Positions 54,539 to 63,712 of a stretch of 64,000 nt of DNA are shown here, piece after piece. The notes under the pieces were generated by a model that worked only from the letters and a program-made list of their open reading frames with translations, did no database searches and was not told the DNA's origin. The DNA comes from Mycolicibacterium thermoresistibile. Lineage in GTDB: Bacteria > Actinomycetota > Actinomycetes > Mycobacteriales > Mycobacteriaceae. The stretch covers positions 2,604,001-2,668,000 of the forward strand of contig NZ_LT906483.1 of assembly GCF_900187065.1 (NCBI RefSeq), written 5' to 3'. Position 1 is the stretch's first letter. Every line of letters begins with the position of its first letter. The position numbers and the translations under genes were made by a program.

Positions 54539-56010
54539 TAACCCACCGCGCCTTCCATCTGCAGCTCGATGAGCCGGTTGAGCTCGAGCGCGTACTCCAT
54601 CGGCAGTTCCTTGGCGATCGGCTCGACGAAGCCGCGCACCACCATGGCCATCGCCTCCTCCTCGGTGAGGCCACGGCTCATCAGGTAGAACAGCTGCTCC
54701 TCGCTGACCTGCGACACGGTCGCCTCATGCCCCATCGTGACGTTGTCCTCCCGGATGTCCACATACGGGTAGGTGTCGGAGCGGCTGACCGTGTCGACCA
54801 GCAGGGCGTCGCACTCGACGTTCGAGCGGGAACCGTGCGCGCCCTTGTTGATCTGGACCAGGCCGCGGTAGGACGCCCGGCCACCGCCGCGCGCCACCGA
54901 CTTGGACACGATGTTGCTCGAGGTGTTCGGCGCCAGGTGCAGCATCTTGGCGCCGGTGTCCTGATGCTGGCCGGGGCCGGCGAACGCCACCGACAGCACC
55001 TCGCCCTTGGCGTGCTCACCGGTCATCCACACCGCCGGGTACTTCATCGTGACCTTGGAGCCGATGTTGCCGTCGACCCACTCCATGGTGGCGCCGGCCT
55101 CGGCCCGGGCCCGCTTGGTGACCAGGTTGTAGACGTTGTTCGACCAGTTCTGGATGGTCGTGTAACGGCACCGCCCACCGGGTTTGACGATGATCTCCAC
55201 CACCGCCGAGTGCAGCGAGTCGCTCTTGTAGATCGGCGCGGTGCAGCCCTCGACGTAGTGCACGTAGGCGCCCTCGTCGACGATGATCAGCGTCCGCTCG
55301 AACTGGCCCATGTTCTCGGTGTTGATCCGGAAGTAGGCCTGCAGCGGGATGTCGACGTGCACGCCCGGCGGCACATAGATGAACGAACCGCCCGACCACA
55401 CCGCGGTGTTGAGCGCGGAGAACTTGTTGTCCCCGGCCGGGATCACGGTGCCGAAGTACTGCTTGAAGATCTCCGGATGTTCCTTCAGCGCGGTGTCGGT
55501 GTCCAGGAAGATGACGCCCTGGGCCTCCAGGTCCTCGCGGATGGAGTGGTACACCACCTCCGACTCGTACTGCGCCGCGACACCGGCCACCAGCCGCTGC
55601 TTCTCGGCCTCCGGGATGCCCAGCTTGTCGTAGGTGTTGCGGATGTCCTCGGGCAGGTCGTCCCAGGTGGTGGCCTGCTTCTCGCTGGACCGCACGAAGT
55701 ACTTGATGTTGTCGAAGTCGATGTCGTCGAGGTTCGACCCCCACGTGGGCATCGGCTTCTTCTCGAAGGTGCGCAGCGCACGCAACCGGATGTCGAGCAT
55801 CCAGTCCGGCTCGTTCTTCTTGGCCGAGATGTCGCGCACCACGTCCTCCGACAGCCCCCGCTGTGCGGCGGCGCCGGCCTCGTCGGGGTCCACCCAGCCG
55901 TAGCCGTACCGGCTCAGCGCATCGATGGTCTCCTCCTGGCTGAGCGGCGCGCCCAGCTTGCGGTCAGACGTCGCGGTGACGTCGGACTTGGTGTCCGGGG
56001 TGGCGGTCAT
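54538..56010 (-). CDS. sufB: SufB scaffold protein, intein-free
   Basis: A 490-aa SufB, on which Fe-S clusters form. The Cys in [12 protein letters not shown] is the site where M. tuberculosis SufB (Rv1461) carries its intein; here the host sequence is continuous. C-terminal features are [18 protein letters not shown] and the [15 protein letters not shown] end. AGGAG 8 nt upstream and the ATGA overlap with sufR fix ATG 56010. Confidence 0.96.
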   Translation of the reverse strand: MTATPDTKSDVTATSDRKLGAPLSQEETIDALSRYGYGWVDPDEAGAAAQRGLSEDVVRDISAKKNEPDWMLDIRLRALRTFEKKPMPTWGSNLDDIDFDNIKYFVRSSEKQATTWDDLPEDIRNTYDKLGIPEAEKQRLVAGVAAQYESEVVYHSIREDLEAQGVIFLDTDTALKEHPEIFKQYFGTVIPAGDNKFSALNTAVWSGGSFIYVPPGVHVDIPLQAYFRINTENMGQFERTLIIVDEGAYVHYVEGCTAPIYKSDSLHSAVVEIIVKPGGRCRYTTIQNWSNNVYNLVTKRARAEAGATMEWVDGNIGSKVTMKYPAVWMTGEHAKGEVLSVAFAGPGQHQDTGAKMLHLAPNTSSNIVSKSVARGGGRASYRGLVQINKGAHGSRSNVECDALLVDTVSRSDTYPYVDIREDNVTMGHEATVSQVSEEQLFYLMSRGLTEEEAMAMVVRGFVEPIAKELPMEYALELNRLIELQMEGAVG

Positions 56011-56804
56011 GAAGACGCTCCTTGTGGGCTCGTGGTGGCTGTTCTGGGCTGCACTCGGTTGGGCTTTCTGGGCTGTTTCCGGTGGGACGGCATCCGGTTG
56101 GGCAGGGGCACGTGGGTCGTGCAGGCGTTGTCGCCGTTGACGATCGTGGCCAGCCGCTGCACGTGGGTGTCGAGGATCTCCGCGAAGGCCTCGCGTTCGG
56201 CGTCGCACAACTCCGGGAACTCCTCGGCGACATGCGACACCGGGCAGTGATGCTGGCAGATCTGCACACCGTCGACCGGCCCCGGTACCCGCGACGTGGT
56301 CGCCGCGTAACCCGCCCTGGTCAACGCGCGGGCCACCCGTTCGGCAGTCGATTCAACGTCACCGGCCCCCTCGGATACTCCCAGGACCCCCGCCAGGATG
56401 GCGTCGATGCGGCGGCGGGCGAACGTCCGCACCGCATCGTCCCCGCCGATCTCCCGCAGATGACGCAACGCGTCGACGGCGAGATCGTCGTAGGTGTGGC
56501 CGAGCTTGGCCCGCCCCGCCGGTGTCAACCGGTACCGTTTGGCCGGCCGGCCACGCCCGGTGTGCTCCCAGGGCGCGGCGGCGACGGCCTCGGCATCGCC
56601 CGCTTCGATGAGGGCGTCGAGGTGCCGGCGCACACCGGCCGCCGAGATGCCCAGCCGCTCCCCGATCCGGCCCGCGGTGACCGGACCCTGCAGCAGCAGC
56701 CGGAAGATGGCCCGGCGAGTGTGTCCGTCGGCGACCGGAGCCACACCATCGGCCGGCGCCGACACCGCGGCACCGGTCGAGACGGACTCCGAACCGAATT
56801 TCAC
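56007..56804 (-). CDS. sufR: SufR iron-sulfur-sensing transcriptional repressor
   Basis: A 265-aa winged-helix repressor of the suf operon (Rv1460-like). The N-terminal HTH has [28 protein letters not shown] near 43-70. The C-terminal cysteines CQHHC, one Cys in ELCDAE, and CTTHVPL should hold the sensor cluster. It overlaps sufB by 4 nt. The GTG start at 56804 lies within a palindrome and 6 nt after a CACAAT -10, so a leaderless, self-repressed transcript is likely. Confidence 0.93.
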   Translation of the reverse strand: MKFGSESVSTGAAVSAPADGVAPVADGHTRRAIFRLLLQGPVTAGRIGERLGISAAGVRRHLDALIEAGDAEAVAAAPWEHTGRGRPAKRYRLTPAGRAKLGHTYDDLAVDALRHLREIGGDDAVRTFARRRIDAILAGVLGVSEGAGDVESTAERVARALTRAGYAATTSRVPGPVDGVQICQHHCPVSHVAEEFPELCDAEREAFAEILDTHVQRLATIVNGDNACTTHVPLPNRMPSHRKQPRKPNRVQPRTATTSPQGASS

Positions 56805-56817
56805 AACACCATTGTGA
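56801..56817. promoter_or_regulatory. Palindrome over the sufR -10 and start codon, probable SufR operator
   Basis: TCACAA-CACCA-TTGTGA is a perfect inverted repeat (6 bp, 5-nt spacer), and AATT on both outer sides extends it. It covers the -10 box CACAAT (56811-56816, minus strand), the expected transcription start and the GTG start codon, an ideal place for autorepression. Confidence 0.6.
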
Positions 56818-56917
56818 CGGAATTCAGAAACCGCTTCCACCCAGGGCACCCTAAGTCGGCGCTCGGGCCGGTCGCCCCGGGCGATGCGGACCGCGCGGGT
56901 CACATCACGCCGACGGT

Positions 56918-56923
56918 TACGCT
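56918..56923 (+). promoter_or_regulatory. -10 box of a leaderless mptB transcript
   Basis: TACGCT lies exactly 6 nt before the mptB ATG, and no Shine-Dalgarno is present. Confidence 0.5.
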
Positions 56924-56929
56924 GCTCGA

Positions 56930-58684
56930 ATGGCGCGTCTGGCCAGGCTCCTGCCGTCGCTGAGCACATCGGTCGCCCGGTGGCACGGCGACGAGCGCAC
57001 CGTCGGCACCCCCCTCAACGAGGCGGAACTGCTGGCCATGCGCCGCACCAGGTTGTTCGGCGCCACCGGCACCGTGCTGATGGCGATCGGCGCGCTGGGC
57101 GCCGGCGCCCGGCCGGTCGTGCAGGATCCGACGTTCGGGGTGCGGCTGCTCAACCTGCCGTCCCGGATCCAGACCGTGTCGCTGACCATGACCACCACCG
57201 GCGCGGTGATGATGGCGCTGGCCTGGCTGATGCTGGGCCGGTTCGCGCTGGGACGGCGCCGGATGTCGCGCAGCCAGCTGGACCACACCCTGCTGCTGTG
57301 GACGCTGCCGCTGCTGATCGCCCCGCCGATGTACAGCAAGGACGTCTACTCCTACCTGGCGCAGAGCGAGATCTCCCGGCTCGGCCTGGATCCCTACGAG
57401 GTCGGCCCGGCCACCGGGCTGGGGCTCGACCACGTCTTCACGCTGTCGGTGCCCAGCCTGTGGCGCGAGACGCCGGCGCCCTACGGTCCGCTGTTCCTGT
57501 GGATCGGCGAGGGCATCTCCTGGCTGACCGGCGGGAACATCGTCGCGGCGGTGCTGTGCCACCGGCTGGTGGTGCTGGTCGGCGTCGGGCTGATCGTGTG
57601 GGCCATCCCGCGGCTGGCGCGGCGCTGCGGAGTGGCCGAGGTCAGCGCGTTGTGGCTGGGCGCCTGCAATCCGCTGCTGTTCATGCACCTCGTCGCCGGC
57701 ATCCACAACGAGGCGCTGATGCTCGGCCTGATGCTGGCCGGCACCGAGTTCGCGCTGCGCGGGGTGGAGGCCGCCGACCGGCTGATCCCCCGCCCGCTGG
57801 CCTGGCCGCACACCCGCGCCGAGCTGCAGCGCTGGTCGCCGGTGGTGATGCTGCTGCTGGGCACCGTGCTGATCACGATGTCCTCGCAGGTCAAACTGCC
57901 GTCGCTGCTGGCGCTGGGTTTCGTCGCGATGGGCCTGGCATGCCGGTGGGGCGGCACCCTCAAGGCTTTTGTCCTGGCGGGCGGATCGCTCGCGGTGGTG
58001 TCGCTGACCGTGATGGCGGTGATCGGGCTGGCCAGCGGGCTGGGCTTCGGCTGGATCAACACCCTGGGCACCGCCAACGTGGTGCGCAGCTGGATGTCCC
58101 CGCCCACCCTGCTCGCGCTGGGCACCGGGCAGGTCGGCATCCTGCTCGGCCTGGGCGACCACACCACCGCGGTGCTCGGGCTGACCCGCGCCATCGGCGT
58201 CACCGCGATCGCGATCCTGGTCAGCTGGCTGCTGTGGACGGTGCTGCGCGGCAAACTGCACCCGGTCGGCGGGCTGGGCGTGGCGCTGGGCGTGACCGTG
58301 CTGCTGTTCCCGGTCGTCCAGCCCTGGTACCTGCTGTGGGCGATCATCCCGCTGGCCGCCTGGGCCACCCGGCCCGGTTTCCGCGGCACCGCGATCGCGG
58401 CCACCCTGATCGTCGGCATCTTCGGCCCCACCGCCAACGGCGACCGGTTCGCGATGTTCCAGATCGTGATGGCGACGTTGGCCAGCGCCGTGATCGTGCT
58501 GCTGCTCATCGCGCTGACCTACCGCCGGCTGCCGTGGCGGAATCTGCCCGAACTGACCCACCTGGCCGAGGACTCCGCCGACCCGGCACCCCCGGACGAC
58601 GGCCCGGACGGCGGCCCGGACGGCGGGAAGCAGGCACCGCGGCCACCGGTCCCCGAAGCCGACGCTTACGCTGAGTCTCCGTGA
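56930..58684 (+). CDS. mptB: MptB, polyprenol-phosphomannose-dependent alpha-1,6-mannosyltransferase
   Basis: A 584-aa membrane glycosyltransferase of the GT-C class with about 12-13 hydrophobic helices and a Pro/Asp-rich cytosolic tail (PDDGPDGGPDGG). The family's MYSKDVYSYLAQSEI loop with the catalytic Asp follows the third or fourth helix, and GIHNEALMLGLMLAG lies midway. It extends the lipomannan backbone on the outer face of the membrane. It matches Rv1459c in sequence style and place, divergent from sufR. Confidence 0.9.
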   Translation: MARLARLLPSLSTSVARWHGDERTVGTPLNEAELLAMRRTRLFGATGTVLMAIGALGAGARPVVQDPTFGVRLLNLPSRIQTVSLTMTTTGAVMMALAWLMLGRFALGRRRMSRSQLDHTLLLWTLPLLIAPPMYSKDVYSYLAQSEISRLGLDPYEVGPATGLGLDHVFTLSVPSLWRETPAPYGPLFLWIGEGISWLTGGNIVAAVLCHRLVVLVGVGLIVWAIPRLARRCGVAEVSALWLGACNPLLFMHLVAGIHNEALMLGLMLAGTEFALRGVEAADRLIPRPLAWPHTRAELQRWSPVVMLLLGTVLITMSSQVKLPSLLALGFVAMGLACRWGGTLKAFVLAGGSLAVVSLTVMAVIGLASGLGFGWINTLGTANVVRSWMSPPTLLALGTGQVGILLGLGDHTTAVLGLTRAIGVTAIAILVSWLLWTVLRGKLHPVGGLGVALGVTVLLFPVVQPWYLLWAIIPLAAWATRPGFRGTAIAATLIVGIFGPTANGDRFAMFQIVMATLASAVIVLLLIALTYRRLPWRNLPELTHLAEDSADPAPPDDGPDGGPDGGKQAPRPPVPEADAYAESP

Positions 58685-59616
58685 CCTCTGGTTCTGATGC
58701 CACCCCCGTCCGGCTCCGCGGGGTCAGCAAGCGGTTCGGGTCGACGACCGCGGTGTCGGGCCTGGACCTGGACGTCCACCGCGCCGAGGTACTGGCGTTG
58801 CTGGGCCCCAACGGCGCCGGCAAGACCACCACGGTGGAGATGTGCGAGGGCTTCCTGCGGCCCGACTCCGGCACCATCGAGATCCTCGGACTGGACCCGG
58901 TGGCAGAGAACGCCGCGGTGCGCGAACGCATCGGGGTGATGCTGCAGGGCGGCGGCGCCTATCCGGCCGCCCGCGCCGGCGAGATGCTCAACCTGGTCGC
59001 CGCCTACGCCGCCGATCCGCTCGACCCGCAGTGGCTGCTGGACACCCTGGGGCTGACCGAGGCGGCCCGCACCACCTACCGCCGGCTGTCCGGCGGCCAG
59101 CAGCAGCGGCTGGCGCTGGCCTGCGCGATCGTCGGCCGGCCGGAGCTGGTGTTCCTCGACGAGCCCACCGCCGGGATGGACGCGCACGCCCGCATCGTGG
59201 TGTGGGAGCTGATCGACGCGCTGCGCCGGGACGGGGTCACGGTGCTGTTGACCACCCATCAGCTGTCGGAGGCCGAGGAGCTGGCCGACCGGATCGTGAT
59301 CATCGACCACGGCGTCGCGGTGGCCGCCGGCACCCCCGCCGAGCTGATGCGCTCCGGCGCGGAGAACCAGCTGCGCTTCACCGCACCGCCGAAACTCGAT
59401 CTGTCCCTGCTGGTGGCCGCGCTGCCGGAGGGCTACAAGGCGACCGAGACGTCGGCCGGCGAGTACCTGGTCGAGGGGCACATCGACCCGCAGGTGCTGG
59501 CCACCGTCACCGCCTGGTGCGCCCAGCACGACGTGCTGGCCACCGGCATGCGGGTCGAGCAGCGCAGCCTCGAAGACGTGTTCCTGGAGCTGACCGGACG
59601 GGAGCTGCGACCGTGA
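58681..59616 (+). CDS. ABC transporter ATPase
   Basis: A 311-aa exporter-type ATPase: Walker A GPNGAGKTT near 41-49, LSGGQQQRLALA signature, Walker B LVFLDEPTAGMD and H-loop LLTTHQLSEAEE, then a 70-residue C-terminal domain as in drug/antibiotic exporters (DrrA-like). The GTG start overlaps the mptB stop. Orthologous position to Rv1458c; partner is the next gene. Confidence 0.92.
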   Translation: MTSGSDATPVRLRGVSKRFGSTTAVSGLDLDVHRAEVLALLGPNGAGKTTTVEMCEGFLRPDSGTIEILGLDPVAENAAVRERIGVMLQGGGAYPAARAGEMLNLVAAYAADPLDPQWLLDTLGLTEAARTTYRRLSGGQQQRLALACAIVGRPELVFLDEPTAGMDAHARIVVWELIDALRRDGVTVLLTTHQLSEAEELADRIVIIDHGVAVAAGTPAELMRSGAENQLRFTAPPKLDLSLLVAALPEGYKATETSAGEYLVEGHIDPQVLATVTAWCAQHDVLATGMRVEQRSLEDVFLELTGRELRP

Positions 59617-60392
59617 CGAACCGTTTTCCCGCGGGCACCTTCACCCCGGATCCCCGCCCGGCGCCGGTGCCGCGGATGCTGGCGGCGCAGTACGGCCTCG
59701 AACTCAAACTGCTGCTGCGCAACGGCGAACAGCTGCTGCTGACCCTGTTCATCCCGATCACCCTGCTGGTCGGGTTGATCCTGCTGCCGCTGGGCGACTT
59801 CGGCGACGACCGGGCGAGCCGGTTCGTGCCGGCGATCATGGCGCTGGCGGTGATCTCCACCGCGTTCACCGGTCAGGCCATCGCGGTGGCGTTCGACCGG
59901 CGCTACGGCGCGCTGAAACGCCTGGGCGCCACCGCATTACCGGTGTGGGGCATCATCGTGGGCAAATCGCTGGCGGTGGTGACCGTGGTGTTCGTGCAGT
60001 CGGTGGTGCTGGGCGCGATCGGCGCCGCGCTGGGCTGGCGGCCGCAACCGGCCGGGCTGCTGCTCGGCGCGGTGATCATCGCGCTGGGCACCGCGGTCTT
60101 CGCCGCCCTCGGGCTGCTGCTGGGCGGCACCCTGCGCGCCGAGATCGTGCTGGCGGTCGCCAACCTGCTGTGGTTCGTGTTCGCCGCGTTCGGCGCGCTG
60201 ACCGTCGAACCGGAGGGCGATGTGGTGCCGGCGGCCGCGGCGCTGGTGGCGCGGCTGACCCCGTCGGGGGCGCTGACCGATGCGCTGTCGCAGGCGATGA
60301 CGCTGTCGGTGAACTGGTTCGCGGTGGCCGTCCTCGCCGTGTGGGGCGTGCTCGGCGCGGTCTGTGCGCTGCGCTGGTTCCGCTTCACCTGA
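59613..60392 (+). CDS. ABC transporter permease
   Basis: A 259-aa ABC-2-type permease with six predicted membrane helices, matching Rv1457c by place. The GTG start overlaps the ATPase stop by 4 nt. Substrate unknown, possibly an envelope lipid or drug given the mptB context. Confidence 0.88.
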   Translation: MTNRFPAGTFTPDPRPAPVPRMLAAQYGLELKLLLRNGEQLLLTLFIPITLLVGLILLPLGDFGDDRASRFVPAIMALAVISTAFTGQAIAVAFDRRYGALKRLGATALPVWGIIVGKSLAVVTVVFVQSVVLGAIGAALGWRPQPAGLLLGAVIIALGTAVFAALGLLLGGTLRAEIVLAVANLLWFVFAAFGALTVEPEGDVVPAAAALVARLTPSGALTDALSQAMTLSVNWFAVAVLAVWGVLGAVCALRWFRFT

Positions 60393-60476
60393 CGGGAGCG
60401 GTATGACCCCGAGTGTCGGGTGCTGTCACGCCGTCGGGGGGACCCGCCCTACTACGAGCCGTAGTTGAGCTTGCTC

Positions 60477-60482
60477 TACGAT
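60477..60482 (+). promoter_or_regulatory. -10 box of a leaderless ctaA transcript
   Basis: TACGAT lies exactly 6 nt before the GTG at 60489, with no Shine-Dalgarno. This supports 60489 as the start. Confidence 0.55.
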
Positions 60483-60488
60483 CGACTC

Positions 60489-61517
60489 GTGCCCGTCCGA
60501 CGCCTTTTCCTGCGGCTGGTCGACCTGTTGCCGATGCCCAGCCTGCGGGTGCAACGTGCCATCGCGATGGCCGTCATCCTCACCCAGGGCGGCATCTCGG
60601 TCACCGGAGCGATCGTCCGTGTCACCGCGTCCGGCCTGGGCTGCCCCACCTGGCCCCAGTGTTTCCCGGGCAGTTTCACCCCGGTGCCGCACGCCGAGGT
60701 GGCGGGACTGCATCAGGCCGTCGAGTTCGGCAACCGGCTGCTGACGTTTCTGGTGGTGATCACCGCGGCGCTGGCCGTGCTGGCCGTCACCCGCGCCCGG
60801 CGCCGCCGCGAGGTGCTGGTCTACGCCTGGATCATGCCCGCCTCGACCGTGGTCCAGGCGATCATCGGCGGGATCACGGTGCTCACCGGTCTGCTGTGGT
60901 GGACCGTGGCGATCCACCTGCTGGCGTCGATGACGATGGTGTGGCTGGCGGTGCTGCTCTACGTCAAGGTCGGTCAGCCCGACACCGGGGTGACGACGCC
61001 GCGGGTGCCGAAGCCGTTGCGCCACCTGACGGTGCTCAGCGGTGTCACGCTGGCCGCGGTGCTGGTGACGGGAACCCTGGTCACCGGCGCGGGACCGCAT
61101 GCCGGTGACAAGAGCCCGGATCAGCCGGTGCCGCGCCTCGAGGTGGAGATCACCACGCTGCTGCACCTGCATTCGTCGCTGCTGGTCGCGTACCTCGCGC
61201 TGGTGGTGGGCCTCGGGTTCGGGCTGCTCGCGGTGCGCGCCGCCCGGCCGGTCATGCTCCGGCTCGGGGTGCTGTTGATCGCGATCGTCGGCCAGGCGCT
61301 GATCGGGGTGGTGCAGGTACGGCTCGGGGTGCCGGCAGCGCTGGTCGCGGCCCATGTGGCCGGCGCGGCCATCTGCACCGCGGCGACGGCCGCGCTATGG
61401 GCGTCGATGCGAGAGCGGACCGAGGCCGAACCGCTCCAGGGCGGCCTCGACGGCCAGGACGAACTGGCGTTGTCGAGCGGCCCGGGCGTCGGGGTCCAGG
61501 CGCCGCCAACCCAGTGA
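60489..61517 (+). CDS. ctaA: CtaA/Cox15-type heme A synthase
   Basis: A 342-aa membrane protein with eight predicted helices. Signature loop: GGISVTGAIVRVTASGLGCPTWPQC with Cys pair, then HQAVEFGNRLLTF (heme His), and later histidines in LWWTVAIHLLASM, EITTLLHLHSSLLVAYL and VAAHVAGAA. It oxidises heme O to heme A for cytochrome aa3. Matches Rv1456c. The C-terminal 35 residues are hydrophilic and overlap the convergent gene by 123 nt, unusually long. Confidence 0.9.
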   Translation: MPVRRLFLRLVDLLPMPSLRVQRAIAMAVILTQGGISVTGAIVRVTASGLGCPTWPQCFPGSFTPVPHAEVAGLHQAVEFGNRLLTFLVVITAALAVLAVTRARRRREVLVYAWIMPASTVVQAIIGGITVLTGLLWWTVAIHLLASMTMVWLAVLLYVKVGQPDTGVTTPRVPKPLRHLTVLSGVTLAAVLVTGTLVTGAGPHAGDKSPDQPVPRLEVEITTLLHLHSSLLVAYLALVVGLGFGLLAVRAARPVMLRLGVLLIAIVGQALIGVVQVRLGVPAALVAAHVAGAAICTAATAALWASMRERTEAEPLQGGLDGQDELALSSGPGVGVQAPPTQ

Positions 61518-62096
61518 CGGCGCCACCAGATCCAGCCTGACCAACCGCGGGTCGCGGTGATCGCCGGCCACCTCCACCCGTGCGTACAGCAGCTCCTCCG
61601 GGGCCAGGCCGAGGTGGTGTGCCGCCGCCGTCAGTGTCCGGTGACCGAACTCCCACACCTCCCAGTCCGCATCCACCGGGGTGTCGGTGAACGCATGGGA
61701 CTGCTCACCGCCCAGGAAAACCAGCGCCGTGACGGGCTCTTTGGGGACGGGCTCTCCGACAACGGGTGAGACCGCGATCCCGCAGCGCGCCAGATCGTCG
61801 CGATACCGCTCGTCGGCGTTCCACAGCACCGCCGCCGGCGGATTGAGCAGCCGGCGGACCCGGCGGGTCCACGCCGCGAACTCATCGAACCGCTCAGCGA
61901 GGTCGTCGGCGGCACGCAGGATCACCAGATCCGCCTCCACCGTCGCGGGATCGTCCCACGACACCCAGCGGGCGTGCAGACCGCGGCGGCGCAACGCCGC
62001 GATGAGATCGGCGTCATCGGCGTCGCCCTGCGGGCGGTCCGGACTACCGGCCAGAACGATCCGCGGATGGAACACATCCGGGCGGGCGAGCTTCAC
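61395..62096 (-). CDS. Rv1455-like protein, apparently a shortened ATP-grasp-type fold
   Basis: A 233-aa protein at the place of Rv1455. The N-terminal part IVLAGSPDRP, DLVILRAADDLAERFDEFAAW, RRLLNPPAAVLWNADERYRDDLARCG follows the pre-ATP-grasp pattern (RWDYxERxDEFLAW, LLNPxxVxxWNxDKRYLxDL). The C-terminal ALVFLGGEQSHAF, ELLYARVEVAG and VRLDLVAPSLGW follow the ATP-grasp end. The central part with the ATP-binding lysines is missing, so catalysis is doubtful. The GTG start at 62096 has TATCAT exactly 6 nt upstream (leaderless). The 3' end overlaps ctaA. Confidence 0.65.
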   Translation of the reverse strand: MKLARPDVFHPRIVLAGSPDRPQGDADDADLIAALRRRGLHARWVSWDDPATVEADLVILRAADDLAERFDEFAAWTRRVRRLLNPPAAVLWNADERYRDDLARCGIAVSPVVGEPVPKEPVTALVFLGGEQSHAFTDTPVDADWEVWEFGHRTLTAAAHHLGLAPEELLYARVEVAGDHRDPRLVRLDLVAPSLGWRRLDPDARAARQRQFVLAVEAALERFGLGPLSHRRP

Positions 62097-62102
62097 ACTG
62101 GG

Positions 62103-62108
62103 ATGATA
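62103..62108 (-). promoter_or_regulatory. -10 box of the leaderless Rv1455-like transcript
   Basis: TATCAT on the minus strand, 6 nt before GTG 62096, inside the 18-bp space between the divergent start codons of this gene and qor. Confidence 0.5.
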
Positions 62109-62114
62109 GGTGCC

Positions 62115-63089
62115 ATGAAGGCCATCGAAGTGCGGGAAACCGGCGGACCCGAAGTGCTCACCTACGTCGACGTGCCCGAACCCACCCCGGGTCCCGGGCA
62201 GGTGCTGATCAAGGCCGAGGCCATCGGGGTGAACTTCATCGACACCTACTTCCGGTCCGGCCTGTACCCGCGCGAGGTGCCGTTCATCGTCGGCACCGAG
62301 GTGTGCGGCACCGTCGAGGCGGTGGGCGACGGCGTGGCCGCGCTCCGGGTCGGCGACCGGGTGCTGACCGACAAGGCGAACGGCGCGTATGCCGAGTACA
62401 CCGTGGCACCGGCCGACTACGTGGCCTATGTGCCGGACGGGGTGGCGCCCGACACCGTCGCGTCGGCCCTGCTCAAGGGGATGACCGCGCACTACCTGAT
62501 CAAGTCGGTGTACGAGGTGCAGCGTGGCGACACGATCCTGGTGCACGCCGGCGCCGGCGGGGTCGGGCTGATCCTCACCCAGTGGGCGACCCACCTCGGC
62601 GCCCGGGTCATCACCACCGTGTCCACCCCGCAGAAGGCCGAGCTGTCCCGCAAGGCCGGGGCGGCCGAGGTGCTCGACTATCCGACCGACCCCGAGGAGT
62701 TCGGCGCGAGGATCCGCGACCTCACCGGCGGCGAGGGCGTTCCGGTGGTCTACGACGGGGTGGGCCGATCCACCTTCGACGCCAGCCTGGCCAGCCTGGC
62801 GGTGCGCGGCACGCTGGCGCTGTTCGGGGCGGCCAGCGGGCCGGTGCCGCCGTTCGATCCGCAGCGGCTCAACGCCGCCGGGTCGGTCTATCTGACCCGT
62901 CCGTCGCTGGTGCACTTCACCCGGACCCCCGACGAGTTCGGGTGGCGGGCCGGGGAGTTCCTGTCCGCGGTGGCCGACGGCACCTTGACCATCACGGTCG
63001 GGGAACGCTATCCGCTGGCCGAGGCCGAACGTGCGCACCGCGATCTGGAGGGCCGCAAGACCGTCGGCTCGGTGGTGCTGCTCCCGTAA
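62115..63089 (+). CDS. qor: NADPH:quinone oxidoreductase (zeta-crystallin type)
   Basis: A 324-aa zinc-free MDR protein, orthologous in place to Rv1454c. NADPH motif AGAGGVGLILTQWA with KAELSRKAGA after it, and the quinone-reductase loop NFIDTYFRSGLYP near 41-53. It reduces quinones in the cytosol. No zinc-binding Cys cluster, as expected. No strong Shine-Dalgarno. Confidence 0.92.
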   Translation: MKAIEVRETGGPEVLTYVDVPEPTPGPGQVLIKAEAIGVNFIDTYFRSGLYPREVPFIVGTEVCGTVEAVGDGVAALRVGDRVLTDKANGAYAEYTVAPADYVAYVPDGVAPDTVASALLKGMTAHYLIKSVYEVQRGDTILVHAGAGGVGLILTQWATHLGARVITTVSTPQKAELSRKAGAAEVLDYPTDPEEFGARIRDLTGGEGVPVVYDGVGRSTFDASLASLAVRGTLALFGAASGPVPPFDPQRLNAAGSVYLTRPSLVHFTRTPDEFGWRAGEFLSAVADGTLTITVGERYPLAEAERAHRDLEGRKTVGSVVLLP

Positions 63090-63112
63090 CTGGCTGCGAG
63101 ATTGATCAGGCG

Positions 63113-63559
63113 TTATGCCGAACCGGTTTCCTGAGGTCCTTTGGTGTCTTTCGGGTCTTTGCGGCGCCGGTTGCCGATGACGGCTTCGGTCCATGGTCGG
63201 TCTTCGGTGTAGATGTCTTCATCGGCTGCCAGTTTGGGATCGCGTCGCTTGTCCTTGCCCTGGTTATGGCCTTGACCGCCCATGCCGCCCATCATTGGGC
63301 CACCCATGCCGCCCATCATCCCGCCGCCGCCAGTCGCGGCTCCGATCGGAGCCGCACCACCACGTGCGGCCGCCGCCCCCGGTGCGACGGTTTCTGCGGT
63401 GACTGCCGGCCCCAGCGGCGAGGCTCCAACTCCCCCGCCGCCGGCGCCACCACCGCCGGCTCCACCGCCTGCGCTGGCCGGTTTCAAGTTCGGCTCAGTC
63501 AGCTTCGGCATATCGCCGGGCTTACCGCCCGTGGAAGCACCGCCTCCTGTCGACGGCAC
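63113..63559 (-). pseudogene. C-terminal fragment of a Gly/Pro-rich secreted-type protein
   Basis: The frame carries Gly-rich GGAGGGGAGGGG, MMGGMGGPMMGGMGGQGH and a charged end DPKLAADEDIYTEDRPWTEAVIG. That end resembles tails of PPE-like or ESX-associated mycobacterial proteins. The frame stays open and equally Gly/Pro-rich upstream to a TGA near 63663, without a good start, so it is probably the 3' end of a longer gene broken by the neighbouring IS. A small intact gene from GTG 63559 is less likely. Confidence 0.5.
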
Positions 63560-63712
63560 CCCACCTGATGGTGCACCCGCACCCGACGGAGCACCCGCAC
63601 CGGTTGGCGAGCCCGTTTGCGGCTGTCCCGCAGCCGATCCAGACCGGCCGGCGACATCACCGGCTCACCCATCGGCATCCCCGACGGCGCTCCTGGCCCG
63701 AGTTGGGCCAAT

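Noticed and set aside
62303..63568. 421-codon plus-strand frame overlapping qor
   Set aside because: It is a shifted reading of qor, which is complete with its NADPH motif.
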